The notes below the pieces were generated by a model that saw only the letters and a program-made list of their open reading frames with translations, was not told where the DNA came from and did not search any database. Below, piece by piece: positions 16,520 to 25,138 of a DNA stretch of 64,000 nucleotides; positions within the stretch are counted from its first letter, which is position 1, and each line of letters opens with the position of its first letter. Position numbers and translations under genes: made by a program. Origin of the DNA: CAIWGV01 sp964515175 (GTDB taxonomy: Bacteria > Pseudomonadota > Alphaproteobacteria > UBA7879 > UBA5542); assembly GCA_964515175.1 (NCBI GenBank), contig CAZEUR010000001.1, positions 1 through 64,000 of the forward strand, given 5' to 3'.

Positions 16520-17420
16520 TTAAGTAAAATATCCTTTTAAATTCCATTCTTGATCTTTTTAGGCTTTCCAATACTATTCCACAAGTTAAACTAAGAAAAG
16601 AAATAACAACAAGACTTGCTGTGAGGACGGCTGTGGGAAGGCGGGGAACGAGTCCTGTTTCGAGATAGGTTTTTATCAGGGGGTATCCTAAATAGCCTGC
16701 CAAAAAAAGGCAGAGAAGGGTAAAAAGTCCAAAGAAAACAAAAGGACGAACCTCTTTAAACAGAATAAAAATTCTCCACAGAATACGAATGCCATCTTGG
16801 TATGTATTAAGCTTGCTTTCTGAGCCATGGGGACGTTCTCCATAGGGGGTGTCCATTTCAGCGGTAGGAAGATTCATGTCAAGAGCATGAACACTGAGCT
16901 CTGTTTCAACATCAAATCCAGTGGTCAGAGCTGGGAAGGATTTGACAAATTTTTTGGAGAAAACCCGGTAACCCGAAAAAATGTCTTTAAAGTGACTTTT
17001 AAAGATGAGCTTTAAAATGATATTAAATAATTTATTGCCAAAACTATGCCCCATGGGGTAGGCCCCACTTTTTGCCTGTCGGGCCCCCACCACCATATCT
17101 AAATTTTTCTGCTGTAGGAGAGTGACCATCTGAGGAGCAAAGGTTGCATCATAGGTGTCATCTCCATCCACCATGAGATAAATATCAGCATCGATATCTC
17201 GGAACATGCGGCGCACAACATTTCCTTTTCCTTGACGTTCTTCATGCCCTACGATGGCCCCTGCTTTTCTGGAAACGGCCACTGTTTGGTCGTAGGAATT
17301 ATTGTCGTATACGTAAATGGATGCTTTTGGAAAAACATGCCGGAAAGAAATAATAACTTTAGAAATTGTTATTTCTTCATTGAAGCAGGGAATTAAAATG
17401 GCGAGATGAGGAGGCTTCAT
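16509..17420 (-). CDS. Family 2 glycosyltransferase (polyprenyl-phosphate sugar synthase-like)
   Basis: The 303-residue protein begins LAILIPCFNEEITISKVI and carries the metal-binding motif VDGDDTYDA, the hallmarks of GT-A fold GT2 enzymes of the dolichyl-phosphate-mannose synthase type. VVGARQAKSGAYPMGHSFGNKLF and SGYRVFSKKFVKSFP also fit. Two C-terminal membrane helices (about residues 225-250 and 262-285) anchor it. It starts one base after the stop of a GT-C-like gene. Such pairs typically charge a lipid carrier that the GT-C enzyme uses on the periplasmic side. The sugar is unknown. Confidence 0.9.
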   Translation of the reverse strand: MKPPHLAILIPCFNEEITISKVIISFRHVFPKASIYVYDNNSYDQTVAVSRKAGAIVGHEERQGKGNVVRRMFRDIDADIYLMVDGDDTYDATFAPQMVTLLQQKNLDMVVGARQAKSGAYPMGHSFGNKLFNIILKLIFKSHFKDIFSGYRVFSKKFVKSFPALTTGFDVETELSVHALDMNLPTAEMDTPYGERPHGSESKLNTYQDGIRILWRIFILFKEVRPFVFFGLFTLLCLFLAGYLGYPLIKTYLETGLVPRLPTAVLTASLVVISFLSLTCGIVLESLKRSRMEFKRIFYLNVK

Positions 17421-17421
17421 T

Positions 17422-18822
17422 TTATTTGAACTTAAGACTATCCAATAGCAGCTTTAAGGATACTGCAAGGAGAGTGATTACACAAGGCCAAAAAAGCAAT
17501 GCATAGCGAGCGATGCCTGCCTGAAGGAGAGACGTTAGGATATATCCGCTTTGTAGGGTGACTCCAGTGAGAGCTCCTCCCAGAGTCATTGGGGAAAATG
17601 ACTGTCTCTTGATCCAGAGGACTAAGAAAGAAAGGGGAAATAAGAGAGATAAGATAAAGACCACAGCCAGAACTCCACGTACACTTTTTACGATGAGAGG
17701 ATTGCCAAACTTTTGGTTTGCTTCAGCTCTTATGGAAGATCTACCATACATGGCCTTTAGAGGCTCCTCAGAGGAGAAAGTGTAAAGAAGGGTCTCAAGT
17801 TCTTTTCTCTCCTCAAAAGAGTAGAAATCCCAAAGCTGCCATAGGGCACAATAGTTCATGAGGACATCTTTTGCGTACTCACCGGGCCTTGCCTTAATGA
17901 CTTCAAAGGCTAAACTCTTTGAAAAAGAGTCTACGTCTTCCTGATTTTCCAAAGAGGGAAGAAACGTCGGAAGAAGAGAAAATCGGACGGTATCATAGTA
18001 GGGAACTGATAAAAGATATCGAAAATGGAGGGTGGGTGCTTTGTTCAAAATTTTCTGAATCGTTGCAGATTTTTCTCCAAATGTATGCATGAGGAGAGGA
18101 GTTTTGGAAGGGATAGATGGATCTACAATTAGGCCTATTTTCCCAACGAGGTTATTTCCCAAAAAAGACTCGCTTTTAAAGAAACCATGATTCATATATT
18201 GCCCCAAGCTTCCAAGGCTCAAGATTAGTAAAAAAACGCTTAATGGAAAAAGGCTTCTTCGCAAAAGATTTTCCCGAAAAAAGGGCCAATTCATAAAATA
18301 GAGGAGAGGCATGACACCTATTAAACAATAGAACACAGGTCGAATGAGGCAGGCAGCCCCTAAGAGGCTCCAGATGACGTAAATTTTTTTGAGCTGTGCC
18401 TGATGAATAAAAGAAAAAAGAGTTCCCAAAAATAAAAGCAGAAACCCACCCCCCAGAACATCTGTAAGAAGGGAAGAAAATAGTTTAATGAAACCAATAT
18501 TTAAAGAAATACCAAGAAGGAGCCCTACCGTTAAAAGGAGAGATTTAGAAAGTTTGTAAAAGTTTAGAGCACCATAAAAAGTAGCTGCAAAGTAAAAAGA
18601 TAGCTGAAAGAAGGGCACAATTTTGTAGGATCCCGTCAACGTTTTAATAGTCCATAAAAACAGAGGGTATCCAATAGGACGAATGGGGGAAAATTTTATG
18701 TAACTGGAGGAGTCTGGTTGAAGTAGAGGCGTGTTTGAAAATAAGAAAAGATAAAAAGAACCCATTAGGATTGTTAGCCCTCCGAGGAGTATCTCTGTTT
18801 TTTGTTCTTTCATGAATGACAT
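17422..18822 (-). CDS. Polytopic GT-C-like glycosyltransferase
   Basis: The 466-residue protein has about 11 membrane segments. An acidic loop after the first helix (PLLQPDSSSYIKFSPIRPIGYPLF) resembles the catalytic first loop of GT-C transferases that use polyprenyl-phosphate sugars. A large soluble loop lies between residues about 225 and 375. It directly precedes the GT2 gene. The family is assigned from topology and the loop motif only; the acceptor is unknown. ATG codons at residues 1 and 4 are both plausible starts. Confidence 0.7.
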   Translation of the reverse strand: MSFMKEQKTEILLGGLTILMGSFYLFLFSNTPLLQPDSSSYIKFSPIRPIGYPLFLWTIKTLTGSYKIVPFFQLSFYFAATFYGALNFYKLSKSLLLTVGLLLGISLNIGFIKLFSSLLTDVLGGGFLLLFLGTLFSFIHQAQLKKIYVIWSLLGAACLIRPVFYCLIGVMPLLYFMNWPFFRENLLRRSLFPLSVFLLILSLGSLGQYMNHGFFKSESFLGNNLVGKIGLIVDPSIPSKTPLLMHTFGEKSATIQKILNKAPTLHFRYLLSVPYYDTVRFSLLPTFLPSLENQEDVDSFSKSLAFEVIKARPGEYAKDVLMNYCALWQLWDFYSFEERKELETLLYTFSSEEPLKAMYGRSSIRAEANQKFGNPLIVKSVRGVLAVVFILSLLFPLSFLVLWIKRQSFSPMTLGGALTGVTLQSGYILTSLLQAGIARYALLFWPCVITLLAVSLKLLLDSLKFK

Positions 18823-18875
18823 GGGTGAGTTATAAAAGACGAATATAGTTTTGTCTAGATATACTCAGGGAATTC

Positions 18876-19889
18876 ATGATTATTCTTGGAATAGAAACCA
18901 GCTGTGATGAGACGGCCGCCGCCATTGTGACGGACAAACAAGAGATCCTGGCAAATGTCTTGTTTTCGCAAATTGCCACGCATCAAAAATTTGGAGGCGT
19001 TGTGCCGGAAGTAGGTGCGCGGGCCCATTTAGATTCTCTGCCTTCCATCATTCAAGAAACTCTTCGGGTTTCAAACTTTTCTTTAGATCAGGTAGATGGG
19101 ATTGCGGCCACCTGTGGGCCGGGGTTAATCGGGGGGGTTATTGTAGGATCCATGATGGCGAAAGCGATAGCCCTGTTTTATCAAAAACCTTTTATTGCGG
19201 TGAATCATCTGGAGGCCCATGCTTTAACAGCACGCCTCACGCATACGGTGGATTTTCCTTATCTGTTGCTTCTTGTGTCTGGAGGCCATTGTCAGCTTTT
19301 GCAGGTCAATGGAGTGGGCGATTACACTGAACTGGGAACAACCCTTGATGATGCGGTGGGTGAAAGTTTTGATAAGGTGGCGCGTATGTTGGGACTTCCC
19401 TATCCAGGAGGTCCCGAAATTGAAAAGGCTGCCCTTTTGGGAAATTCTGCTCGATTCGATTTTCCCCGGCCTTTGCTCAATCAAAAAACACTGAATTTTT
19501 CATTCTCTGGTCTTAAGACCGCCGTTCGCTATGCCTTGGAAAAAATTTCTATTATAACGGATCAAGATCGATACGATATAGCCGCGTCCTTTCAGCAGGC
19601 CGTCATGGAGATTTTGGGGACGCGCGTGCGGCAAGTTCTTGAAGAACACCCAGGCCTTAAAAGATTTGTAATCGCGGGAGGAGTCGCCTCCAATCAAAAA
19701 ATTCGGAGCTATCTTGAAAAAGAGGCCTTGGAAAAAAGCGTGGAGTTTTTTGTGCCCCCTCCTTCTCTCTGTACGGATAACGGTGCCATGGTGGCTTGGG
19801 CAGGGGTTGAATATTTCCGTCTTGGAAAAATAAGCTCTCTGGATTTTGATCCCCGCCCTCGTTGGCCTCTAAGTTCTAATTCTTTCTAG
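18876..19889 (+). CDS. tsaD: tRNA t6A37 threonylcarbamoyltransferase TsaD
   Basis: TsaD transfers threonylcarbamoyl to A37 of ANN-decoding tRNAs, with TsaB and TsaE. The 337-residue protein has ILGIETSCDETAAAIV, the metal-binding H111 and H115 in NHLEAHALT, SGGHCQLL, and the C-terminal CTDNGAMVAW. Its partner tsaE is also in the window (59175-59636). The last 14 bases overlap the convergent secreted-protein gene. Confidence 0.97.
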   Translation: MIILGIETSCDETAAAIVTDKQEILANVLFSQIATHQKFGGVVPEVGARAHLDSLPSIIQETLRVSNFSLDQVDGIAATCGPGLIGGVIVGSMMAKAIALFYQKPFIAVNHLEAHALTARLTHTVDFPYLLLLVSGGHCQLLQVNGVGDYTELGTTLDDAVGESFDKVARMLGLPYPGGPEIEKAALLGNSARFDFPRPLLNQKTLNFSFSGLKTAVRYALEKISIITDQDRYDIAASFQQAVMEILGTRVRQVLEEHPGLKRFVIAGGVASNQKIRSYLEKEALEKSVEFFVPPPSLCTDNGAMVAWAGVEYFRLGKISSLDFDPRPRWPLSSNSF

Positions 19890-21639
19890 AAAGAGGCACC
19901 CGTACAAGGTCTTCTGGTCTAGAACTTTTTAGCTGAGCTTCGTTTTCCAACTCTTGACGTGTGGCGTCGTCGACCCCACTATCAATGCTGAGGGCAGAAT
20001 CTAAAACAAAGGGAGATTTGCTCTCCACAAGATTTTGGAATGCCGTGCGAACCCAAGAGCTGGGTGCAGGAAGAAAATTGAATGCCAATCGTCTTCCCAA
20101 AACCTTTTCCGTCACAGCGCGATCTTCTGTTGTTGCCACATATTCTAATAAAATATTGGAAGTCTCTTCCCTAAGAGAGAAATCCTTGAGCAAATCTAGA
20201 ATGGGAACAGATAACAGGCTGGGTTGAGTTTCAGTGACATTGGCATTGGGGTAGAGAGCAACATTTCCTGAAGACGAATTAAACCGTACGACTTCTGGTG
20301 AAGTATTATCCGCGGCCACAATCATATTGATGAATGTGATCTGATCTATATAGGCACGACCCGAGGTCATACGATCCAAAATAATGGAGATGAGCATTTT
20401 TGATTCAGGAGTCAAGTTCCCATCATTGACAAAACTGTGCGCATGCAGAAGAGGAGGAGAAGTAAAGGTTATTTCATTCCCTCCTCTTCTTTGCATCCTA
20501 ATAGTAGCGCCATCTTGGGTAATAGCTGAGGAGGCATCTTGTATTAAAAGGGCTAGAGTGTTAATAACACTTTGCATAACAGGGTTGGGGAGGCTTGCTG
20601 CTACAAGTTTGAGAGCATTTTCAAGATAAGGGGCAACGTCGATGAAAGTGTCTTTCAGATCCTCTTTAATGACAGCTGTTCCTCTTTTCAGTTTTGGCCA
20701 GCAAGAGCGTAGCCAGGAGAAGGTTTTCTTTTTGGGCCGAGCGACCGCAGCGACTTCGTGATCGGAAGGGCTCCCATCTGAGGGGGGAAGGATTACGTCT
20801 TGGGAGACTGCTGCTTCAAGTGCTGCGGCAACAATTGCGGAGTCTGGAGCGACGGTTGGGCCTGTTTCGTCGGCATCATCTGCTTCTGCTGGGTCAGTTT
20901 TTGGACCAATTGATACTGGCTGAAGGCGTGTATTGGTAACTTCTTCTTCCTCTGGATCAGATGATACGTCTGCATAACCTGATTTGGATGGAAGAGGAAG
21001 AGTTTGGTTCGTCGGCACATCGTCGTCTATCTCGGCAGCAGCCGAGTGGGTTGAGGGGAGTTTCGAGTCATCATCTGAAAGAGTGGGAGATCCCCCCTTA
21101 GTTGTACGAGTTGACTTAGTTTTCAAAAAAGAAAAACAGCCCAAGAAACCAGATTTACGTCGAGTAATTGGGGCTTCCCGTATCTCCGCTGCCGCATCAG
21201 GATGGGTAGCCCCTGATTTAGTGGATTTGACTGAGGAGGTTTTTATGAGAGCAGTTTCTGCTGCTGTTGTAGCAACAAGGTCACTGGAAGTCTTTTGTTC
21301 AGTGTGTGCCATCTCAAATCTTTCGGTGGGGTTTGAGGAGACAAGACCAAACTCATCAGCCAAACGATCTGTTACGCGTTTTATAGTCTGCTGAGTACGT
21401 GGCGTTTGGGTATTAGGTGCAGAGGCTATGTGAATCGAAGGCGCAGAGGGTTTGGCTGCAGGAGCCGCGGAAACAGGATCTGTACTTGCCTCATCGGCAA
21501 ATGGATCTGGCAGAGAGAGTTTTGATTTGACGGCAGATCTTTGAGGAGATACTTCAGCTGGATCTATGACAGCAAAGGAATGCATCCCAAGGGCAACTAA
21601 AAAGCCTGTGAGCAAGGTAATGTTGGCCAACTTTTTCAT
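19876..21639 (-). CDS. Large secreted protein, unknown function
   Basis: This 587-residue protein has a signal peptide (MKKLANITLLTGFLVALGMHSFA). Residues about 30-300 are a Ser/Thr/Ala/Pro/Asp-rich, probably disordered region. Two similar basic/aromatic patches sit within it: RKSGFLGCFSFLKTKST and RPKKKTFSWLRSCWPKLKR. Residues about 310-580 form a predicted globular helical domain (LVAASLPNPVMQSVINTLALL). I recognise no family. The layout, a disordered linker with short repeated motifs after a signal peptide, is common for exported or surface proteins of host-associated bacteria. No ortholog-level inference is possible. Confidence 0.8.
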   Translation of the reverse strand: MKKLANITLLTGFLVALGMHSFAVIDPAEVSPQRSAVKSKLSLPDPFADEASTDPVSAAPAAKPSAPSIHIASAPNTQTPRTQQTIKRVTDRLADEFGLVSSNPTERFEMAHTEQKTSSDLVATTAAETALIKTSSVKSTKSGATHPDAAAEIREAPITRRKSGFLGCFSFLKTKSTRTTKGGSPTLSDDDSKLPSTHSAAAEIDDDVPTNQTLPLPSKSGYADVSSDPEEEEVTNTRLQPVSIGPKTDPAEADDADETGPTVAPDSAIVAAALEAAVSQDVILPPSDGSPSDHEVAAVARPKKKTFSWLRSCWPKLKRGTAVIKEDLKDTFIDVAPYLENALKLVAASLPNPVMQSVINTLALLIQDASSAITQDGATIRMQRRGGNEITFTSPPLLHAHSFVNDGNLTPESKMLISIILDRMTSGRAYIDQITFINMIVAADNTSPEVVRFNSSSGNVALYPNANVTETQPSLLSVPILDLLKDFSLREETSNILLEYVATTEDRAVTEKVLGRRLAFNFLPAPSSWVRTAFQNLVESKSPFVLDSALSIDSGVDDATRQELENEAQLKSSRPEDLVRVPLSRKN

Positions 21640-21779
21640 GAAATCCTCCGCTATTTTTTTATAATTTCACTTAATTCTAAATTAATTTTTTTAAGGATAC
21701 AATCTATAAGATGAAGAGAGGCGTTGAGGAGCCTTGAGACTGGATTTTAGGGAGTTTAAAAGAAATAAAGGGAACCCCC

Positions 21780-21808
21780 TTTAAAAGTGAACAGAAAATC
21801 TCTATATT
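21780..21808 (+). promoter_or_regulatory. Probable tmRNA promoter
   Basis: A -35-like TTTAAA (21780-21785), a 17-base spacer and a -10 box TATATT (21803-21808) stand just before the acceptor piece. The rest of the gap from 21640 is A/T-rich with no gene. Confidence 0.55.
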
Positions 21809-21810
21809 GT

Positions 21811-22134
21811 AGGGGATGGCGTGAGTCATCTATGGCAATAAACGGTCTATGGAATAGGCGAAGCGGACCCGGGGGCGGTACCCGGCACCTCCACCATTTA
21901 TGACGAGGTCCTGGATTTTCAGGATTTTAGGGGGGTGACTCAGCATCGACGCGCGTAATAAAGGTATTCTTTTTGCCCGGCATGGTATCACCGTTATCGA
22001 ACTATTGTTATAAGTGCAAACAGTAAAGGCCGTAATCCACGTGTTGCTGCTAATCGCAACGTCCGTCGGAAGGTCGCACTCGCTGCCTAAAAGGTAAGCG
22101 CGGTTCGGGGGCGCCGGGCAACAGAAGCCCCCAC
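21811..22134 (+). ncRNA. ssrA: tmRNA, circularly permuted two-piece form
   Basis: The acceptor piece comes first and ends CACCTCC-A-CCA (CCA at 21894-21896), with a T-arm-like GACCCGGG..CCCGG. After a short spacer the coding piece starts GGGGGTGACTCAGCATCGAC at 21931, and GGGGGTG pairs with CACCTCC (one G-T pair) to form the split acceptor stem. The tag frame runs from GCA at 22016 to TAA at 22088: 24 codons, starting ANSKGRN and ending KVALAA. The ALAA end is normal for ClpXP recognition, but the tag is long and rich in Arg and Lys. Exact ends, especially the 3' end near 22134, are estimates. tmRNA rescues stalled ribosomes; sspB follows directly. Confidence 0.93.
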
Positions 22135-22158
22135 TTTATTTAACTATAGGTGATAAAT

Positions 22159-22686
22159 ATGGCTTATTTGAACTACGAAAGATTGTTGGATAATGCGTTG
22201 CTGTCCGTTGTGAAAGAAGCGCTAACACAAGTGAGCAAAGAGGGTCTTCAAGCAGACCATCATTTTTATATAACCTTTCTGACGGAGTACCCTGGTGTTG
22301 AATTACCAGACTATATCCGCCAAGAATACCCCGATGAAATTACAATTGTTTTGCAGCATGAATTTTGGAACCTAAAAGTGGAAAAAGATCACTTTATGGT
22401 GGACGTTAGCTTTGGGGAGGCGTTGGAATCTTTGAGTGTTCCTTTTAAATCTTTGGTTCATGTGAGTGATCCGTCCGTGAATTTTGAGCTGGAATTTAAT
22501 CCGCAAATCCCCTCTAAAGTTGCGAAGATGGATTGGAAAAAACCAGAGCTTGTGGTGGCACCTGTTGCTGAGCCCGTGAAAGTAGAAGAGCCTAAAGTTT
22601 CTGAAGAAAAAACCACATCAGAAAAAGATGAGAGGAAGCCAAAAAAAGGTATTCTGATTTCTTTAGAAAGTTATCGGAATAAATAA
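22159..22686 (+). CDS. sspB: ClpXP adaptor SspB, alphaproteobacterial type
   Basis: SspB tethers tmRNA-tagged proteins to ClpXP. The ATG at 22159 follows AGGTG by six bases, better than an upstream GTG at 22150. The 175-residue protein has the alphaproteobacterial core LNYERLLDNALLSVVKEAL, HHFYITFLTEYPGVELP, TIVLQHEFWNLKV and VPFKSLVHVSDPSVNFELEF. A charged linker follows, with a C-terminal KKGILISLESYRNK that would contact ClpX. It lies directly behind ssrA, whose tag is unusual. Confidence 0.93.
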   Translation: MAYLNYERLLDNALLSVVKEALTQVSKEGLQADHHFYITFLTEYPGVELPDYIRQEYPDEITIVLQHEFWNLKVEKDHFMVDVSFGEALESLSVPFKSLVHVSDPSVNFELEFNPQIPSKVAKMDWKKPELVVAPVAEPVKVEEPKVSEEKTTSEKDERKPKKGILISLESYRNK

Positions 22687-22692
22687 AATCCT

Positions 22693-24471
22693 TTGTCTTC
22701 CATATCCCCCATTCCTCTAGAAAATACGTCCACCTGGAACCTGTTCCGTCGTGTTTGGGCAACCTACATCAAAGGATACTCCCTCAAGATTCTTCTGGCT
22801 GTTTTGTTCATGATTTTATCGGGCGCCGCGACGGCGGGTCTTGCGAAACTCATGGAGCCTATCATTGATGATGTATTCAAATCAGAAAATGTTCATATGC
22901 TTCAGGTGGTGTCTCTTGGAGTCCTGGGTCTTTTTCTGATAAAAGGCCTTGCGTCTTATGGGGAATCGCTCACTATGAACTATATTGGGCAGAGAATTAT
23001 TGCCAATATCCAGACAGATTTATTTTCCCACCTTATCCGAGCCGACTTGCAATTTTTCCATGCGAACTCTTCAGGTACCCTCATGTCGCGCTGTACCAAT
23101 GACGTGAATTTGATGAAGGGGGTTGTTTCCAATACGATTACCAGTCTTGGCAAAGACCTCATCACTCTTATCTTCTTGGTTTCTGTCATGTTTTATCAAG
23201 ACTGGGTTCTATCCTCTATCACCTTTTTTGTGTTTCCAGTGGCGGTGATTCCCATTGTGAGGATTGGAAAGCGAATGAGGAAGATCTCTACTCATACCCA
23301 GCAAGAGACGGGGGCTTTTCTTTCCTTTTTGAAGGAGGTCTTTCAGGGGGCACGCCTTGTGAAAGCCTATAATATGGAAACGCATGAAATTAGTCGGGCA
23401 AAAAAAGTTATTGAGTCTTTGCTCAAGCTCTCTCTTAAATCAAATCGAATCAAATCTCTTTCCTCGCCCATTATGGAGACGCTGGGCGGGGTTGCCATTG
23501 TGGTTGTCATTTCTTATGGGGGATATGAAGTCATTCAGGGAAAAAATACGGCGGGGGCCTTTTTCTCCTTTATTGCGGCTTTATTGTTGGCCTATGAGCC
23601 AATGAAGAGGCTTGCTAACTTAAATGCAAACCTTCAAGAGGGTTTGGCTGCTGCTACACGGATCTTTACCATTTTGGATGGCGCGCCCCATATTCAAGAT
23701 ATGCCAGACGCCAGAATAATCCCCATCAAGAAAGGGGAAGTTTCTTTTAAAAATGTAGATTTTCAATACGAAACAGGAAAAAAAGTTTTGAAAGAAGTTA
23801 GTTTTGAGATTCCAACTGGCAAACGGATTGCGCTTGTGGGGCCTAGCGGATCGGGTAAATCCACCTTGATGAATCTTATCCCCCGTTTTTATGATATTGA
23901 GAAGGGGGCCATTCTGATTGATGGCGTTAATATACAAGAGGTTTCTTTAACAGCTCTTCGAAATTCCATGGCGTTGGTGAGCCAAGAAGTGACACTGTTT
24001 GACGACTCGATACGGGCCAATATTTTATATGGGCGACCGGAAGCCTCTGATGAGGATATCATAAAGGCTGCCAAAGATGCCGCGGCGCATGCTTTTATTC
24101 TTAAGCTTCCAAAAGGATACGATACGGTTGTGGGAGAGTCCGGCGTGAAACTTTCCGGCGGTCAGCGACAACGTTTGTCGATTGCGCGGGCGCTTCTCAA
24201 AAATGCTCCTTTGTTGTTGTTGGATGAAGCAACGTCTTCTCTCGACACAAGATCTGAGCATGAGGTGCAAAAGGCTCTTGATCGTCTGATGAAAGGGCGT
24301 ACTTGTTTAATTGTGGCTCACCGACTGTCTACGGTCCGAAATGCAGATAATATTGTGGTCTTGGAAGAGGGAAAAATTGTGGAACAGGGAACCCATGATC
24401 AGCTGGTGAAAAAGGCGGGCGTCTACGCGCAGCTCTGTCAGTGGCAACTTGTGAAAGAAGAAAATGCTTAA
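22693..24471 (+). CDS. msbA: MsbA-type lipid A exporter (ABC transporter)
   Basis: This is a fused half-transporter of 592 residues. A six-helix membrane domain spans roughly residues 30-320. The nucleotide-binding domain has Walker A GPSGSGKST at about 385-393, signature LSGGQRQR and Walker B LLLLDEATSSLD. It heads an operon of lipid A and Kdo genes, which supports lipid A-core flipping as its job. The start is uncertain: TTG at 22693 is the first usable codon after sspB and lacks a good ribosome binding site. The next gene overlaps its stop by eight bases. Confidence 0.92.
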   Translation: MSSISPIPLENTSTWNLFRRVWATYIKGYSLKILLAVLFMILSGAATAGLAKLMEPIIDDVFKSENVHMLQVVSLGVLGLFLIKGLASYGESLTMNYIGQRIIANIQTDLFSHLIRADLQFFHANSSGTLMSRCTNDVNLMKGVVSNTITSLGKDLITLIFLVSVMFYQDWVLSSITFFVFPVAVIPIVRIGKRMRKISTHTQQETGAFLSFLKEVFQGARLVKAYNMETHEISRAKKVIESLLKLSLKSNRIKSLSSPIMETLGGVAIVVVISYGGYEVIQGKNTAGAFFSFIAALLLAYEPMKRLANLNANLQEGLAAATRIFTILDGAPHIQDMPDARIIPIKKGEVSFKNVDFQYETGKKVLKEVSFEIPTGKRIALVGPSGSGKSTLMNLIPRFYDIEKGAILIDGVNIQEVSLTALRNSMALVSQEVTLFDDSIRANILYGRPEASDEDIIKAAKDAAAHAFILKLPKGYDTVVGESGVKLSGGQRQRLSIARALLKNAPLLLLDEATSSLDTRSEHEVQKALDRLMKGRTCLIVAHRLSTVRNADNIVVLEEGKIVEQGTHDQLVKKAGVYAQLCQWQLVKEENA

Positions 24472-25138
24472 AAAGCTTTTAAAGCAAGAATGGGCACAGG
24501 ATTTTCTGGCGTTCATTGCCTCTCTCTATATTCGATTTGTGTTTCATACAAGTCGATGGGATTACGTTAATTTTGAAACACCTTTGGCATATCTCGGAGA
24601 AAAGAAACCCTTTATTACCTGCTTTTGGCATGCGCGCCTTCTGATGTTGCCCTACGCGTGGGCAGACAAAAAAAATCCTTTCTATATGTTGATTTCGGCC
24701 CATAAGGATGGGCGTCTTATCAGCAAGACAGTGGGGCATTTTGGGATTTTAACCATTGCAGGTTCCACGGAGCGCGGCGGCACAGAAGCGCTTTTAGGGA
24801 TGGTGCGTCATAGCCGACGGGGAGACACTTTGGGTATTACACCCGACGGGCCACGTGGACCGGTTCATAAAGTCAGCGATGGAACTGTTATGTTGTCTTA
24901 CCTCTCCAAGGCAGATCTGATGCCGGTGACTTTCACGACATCTCGTAAGAAATTTTTTAAGACTTGGGATCGGTTTTTGTTACCTCTGCCCTTTAGTCGA
25001 GGTGTGCTTATGTGGGGAACACCTATTGAATATCCAACGGATAAAAAACATTTAGAAGCCACCAAAACAAAATTGGAAAAAGAACTTGAAACCGTTTGTG
25101 CAAAAGCAGAAAGTGTTTTAGACAGAAGAAATAAATGA
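24464..25138 (+). CDS. DUF374 lysophospholipid acyltransferase-like protein
   Basis: The 224-residue protein has the DUF374 signature: ITCFWHARLLMLPYAW, ISAHKDGRLISKTV (the HxxxxD-like acyltransferase site), GSTERGGTEALLGMVRH and TPDGPRGPVHKVSDG. Members lie beside lipid A genes and are thought to acylate lipid A or phospholipids, but the reaction is not settled. It overlaps msbA by eight bases and waaA by four, so it is part of the lipid A operon. Confidence 0.9.
   Translation: MLKKLLKQEWAQDFLAFIASLYIRFVFHTSRWDYVNFETPLAYLGEKKPFITCFWHARLLMLPYAWADKKNPFYMLISAHKDGRLISKTVGHFGILTIAGSTERGGTEALLGMVRHSRRGDTLGITPDGPRGPVHKVSDGTVMLSYLSKADLMPVTFTTSRKKFFKTWDRFLLPLPFSRGVLMWGTPIEYPTDKKHLEATKTKLEKELETVCAKAESVLDRRNK

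Noticed and set aside
20694..21394. Long plus-strand frames antisense to the 587-residue secreted protein
   Set aside because: The minus-strand frame has a signal peptide, a ribosome binding site and full length; the plus frames arise from its biased Ser/Asp/Ala codons.
22107..22132. GGGGGC...GCCCCC stem near the tmRNA 3' end as a terminator
   Set aside because: No T-tract follows and the stem falls where a late pseudoknot of the coding piece is expected, so I kept it as part of the tmRNA.
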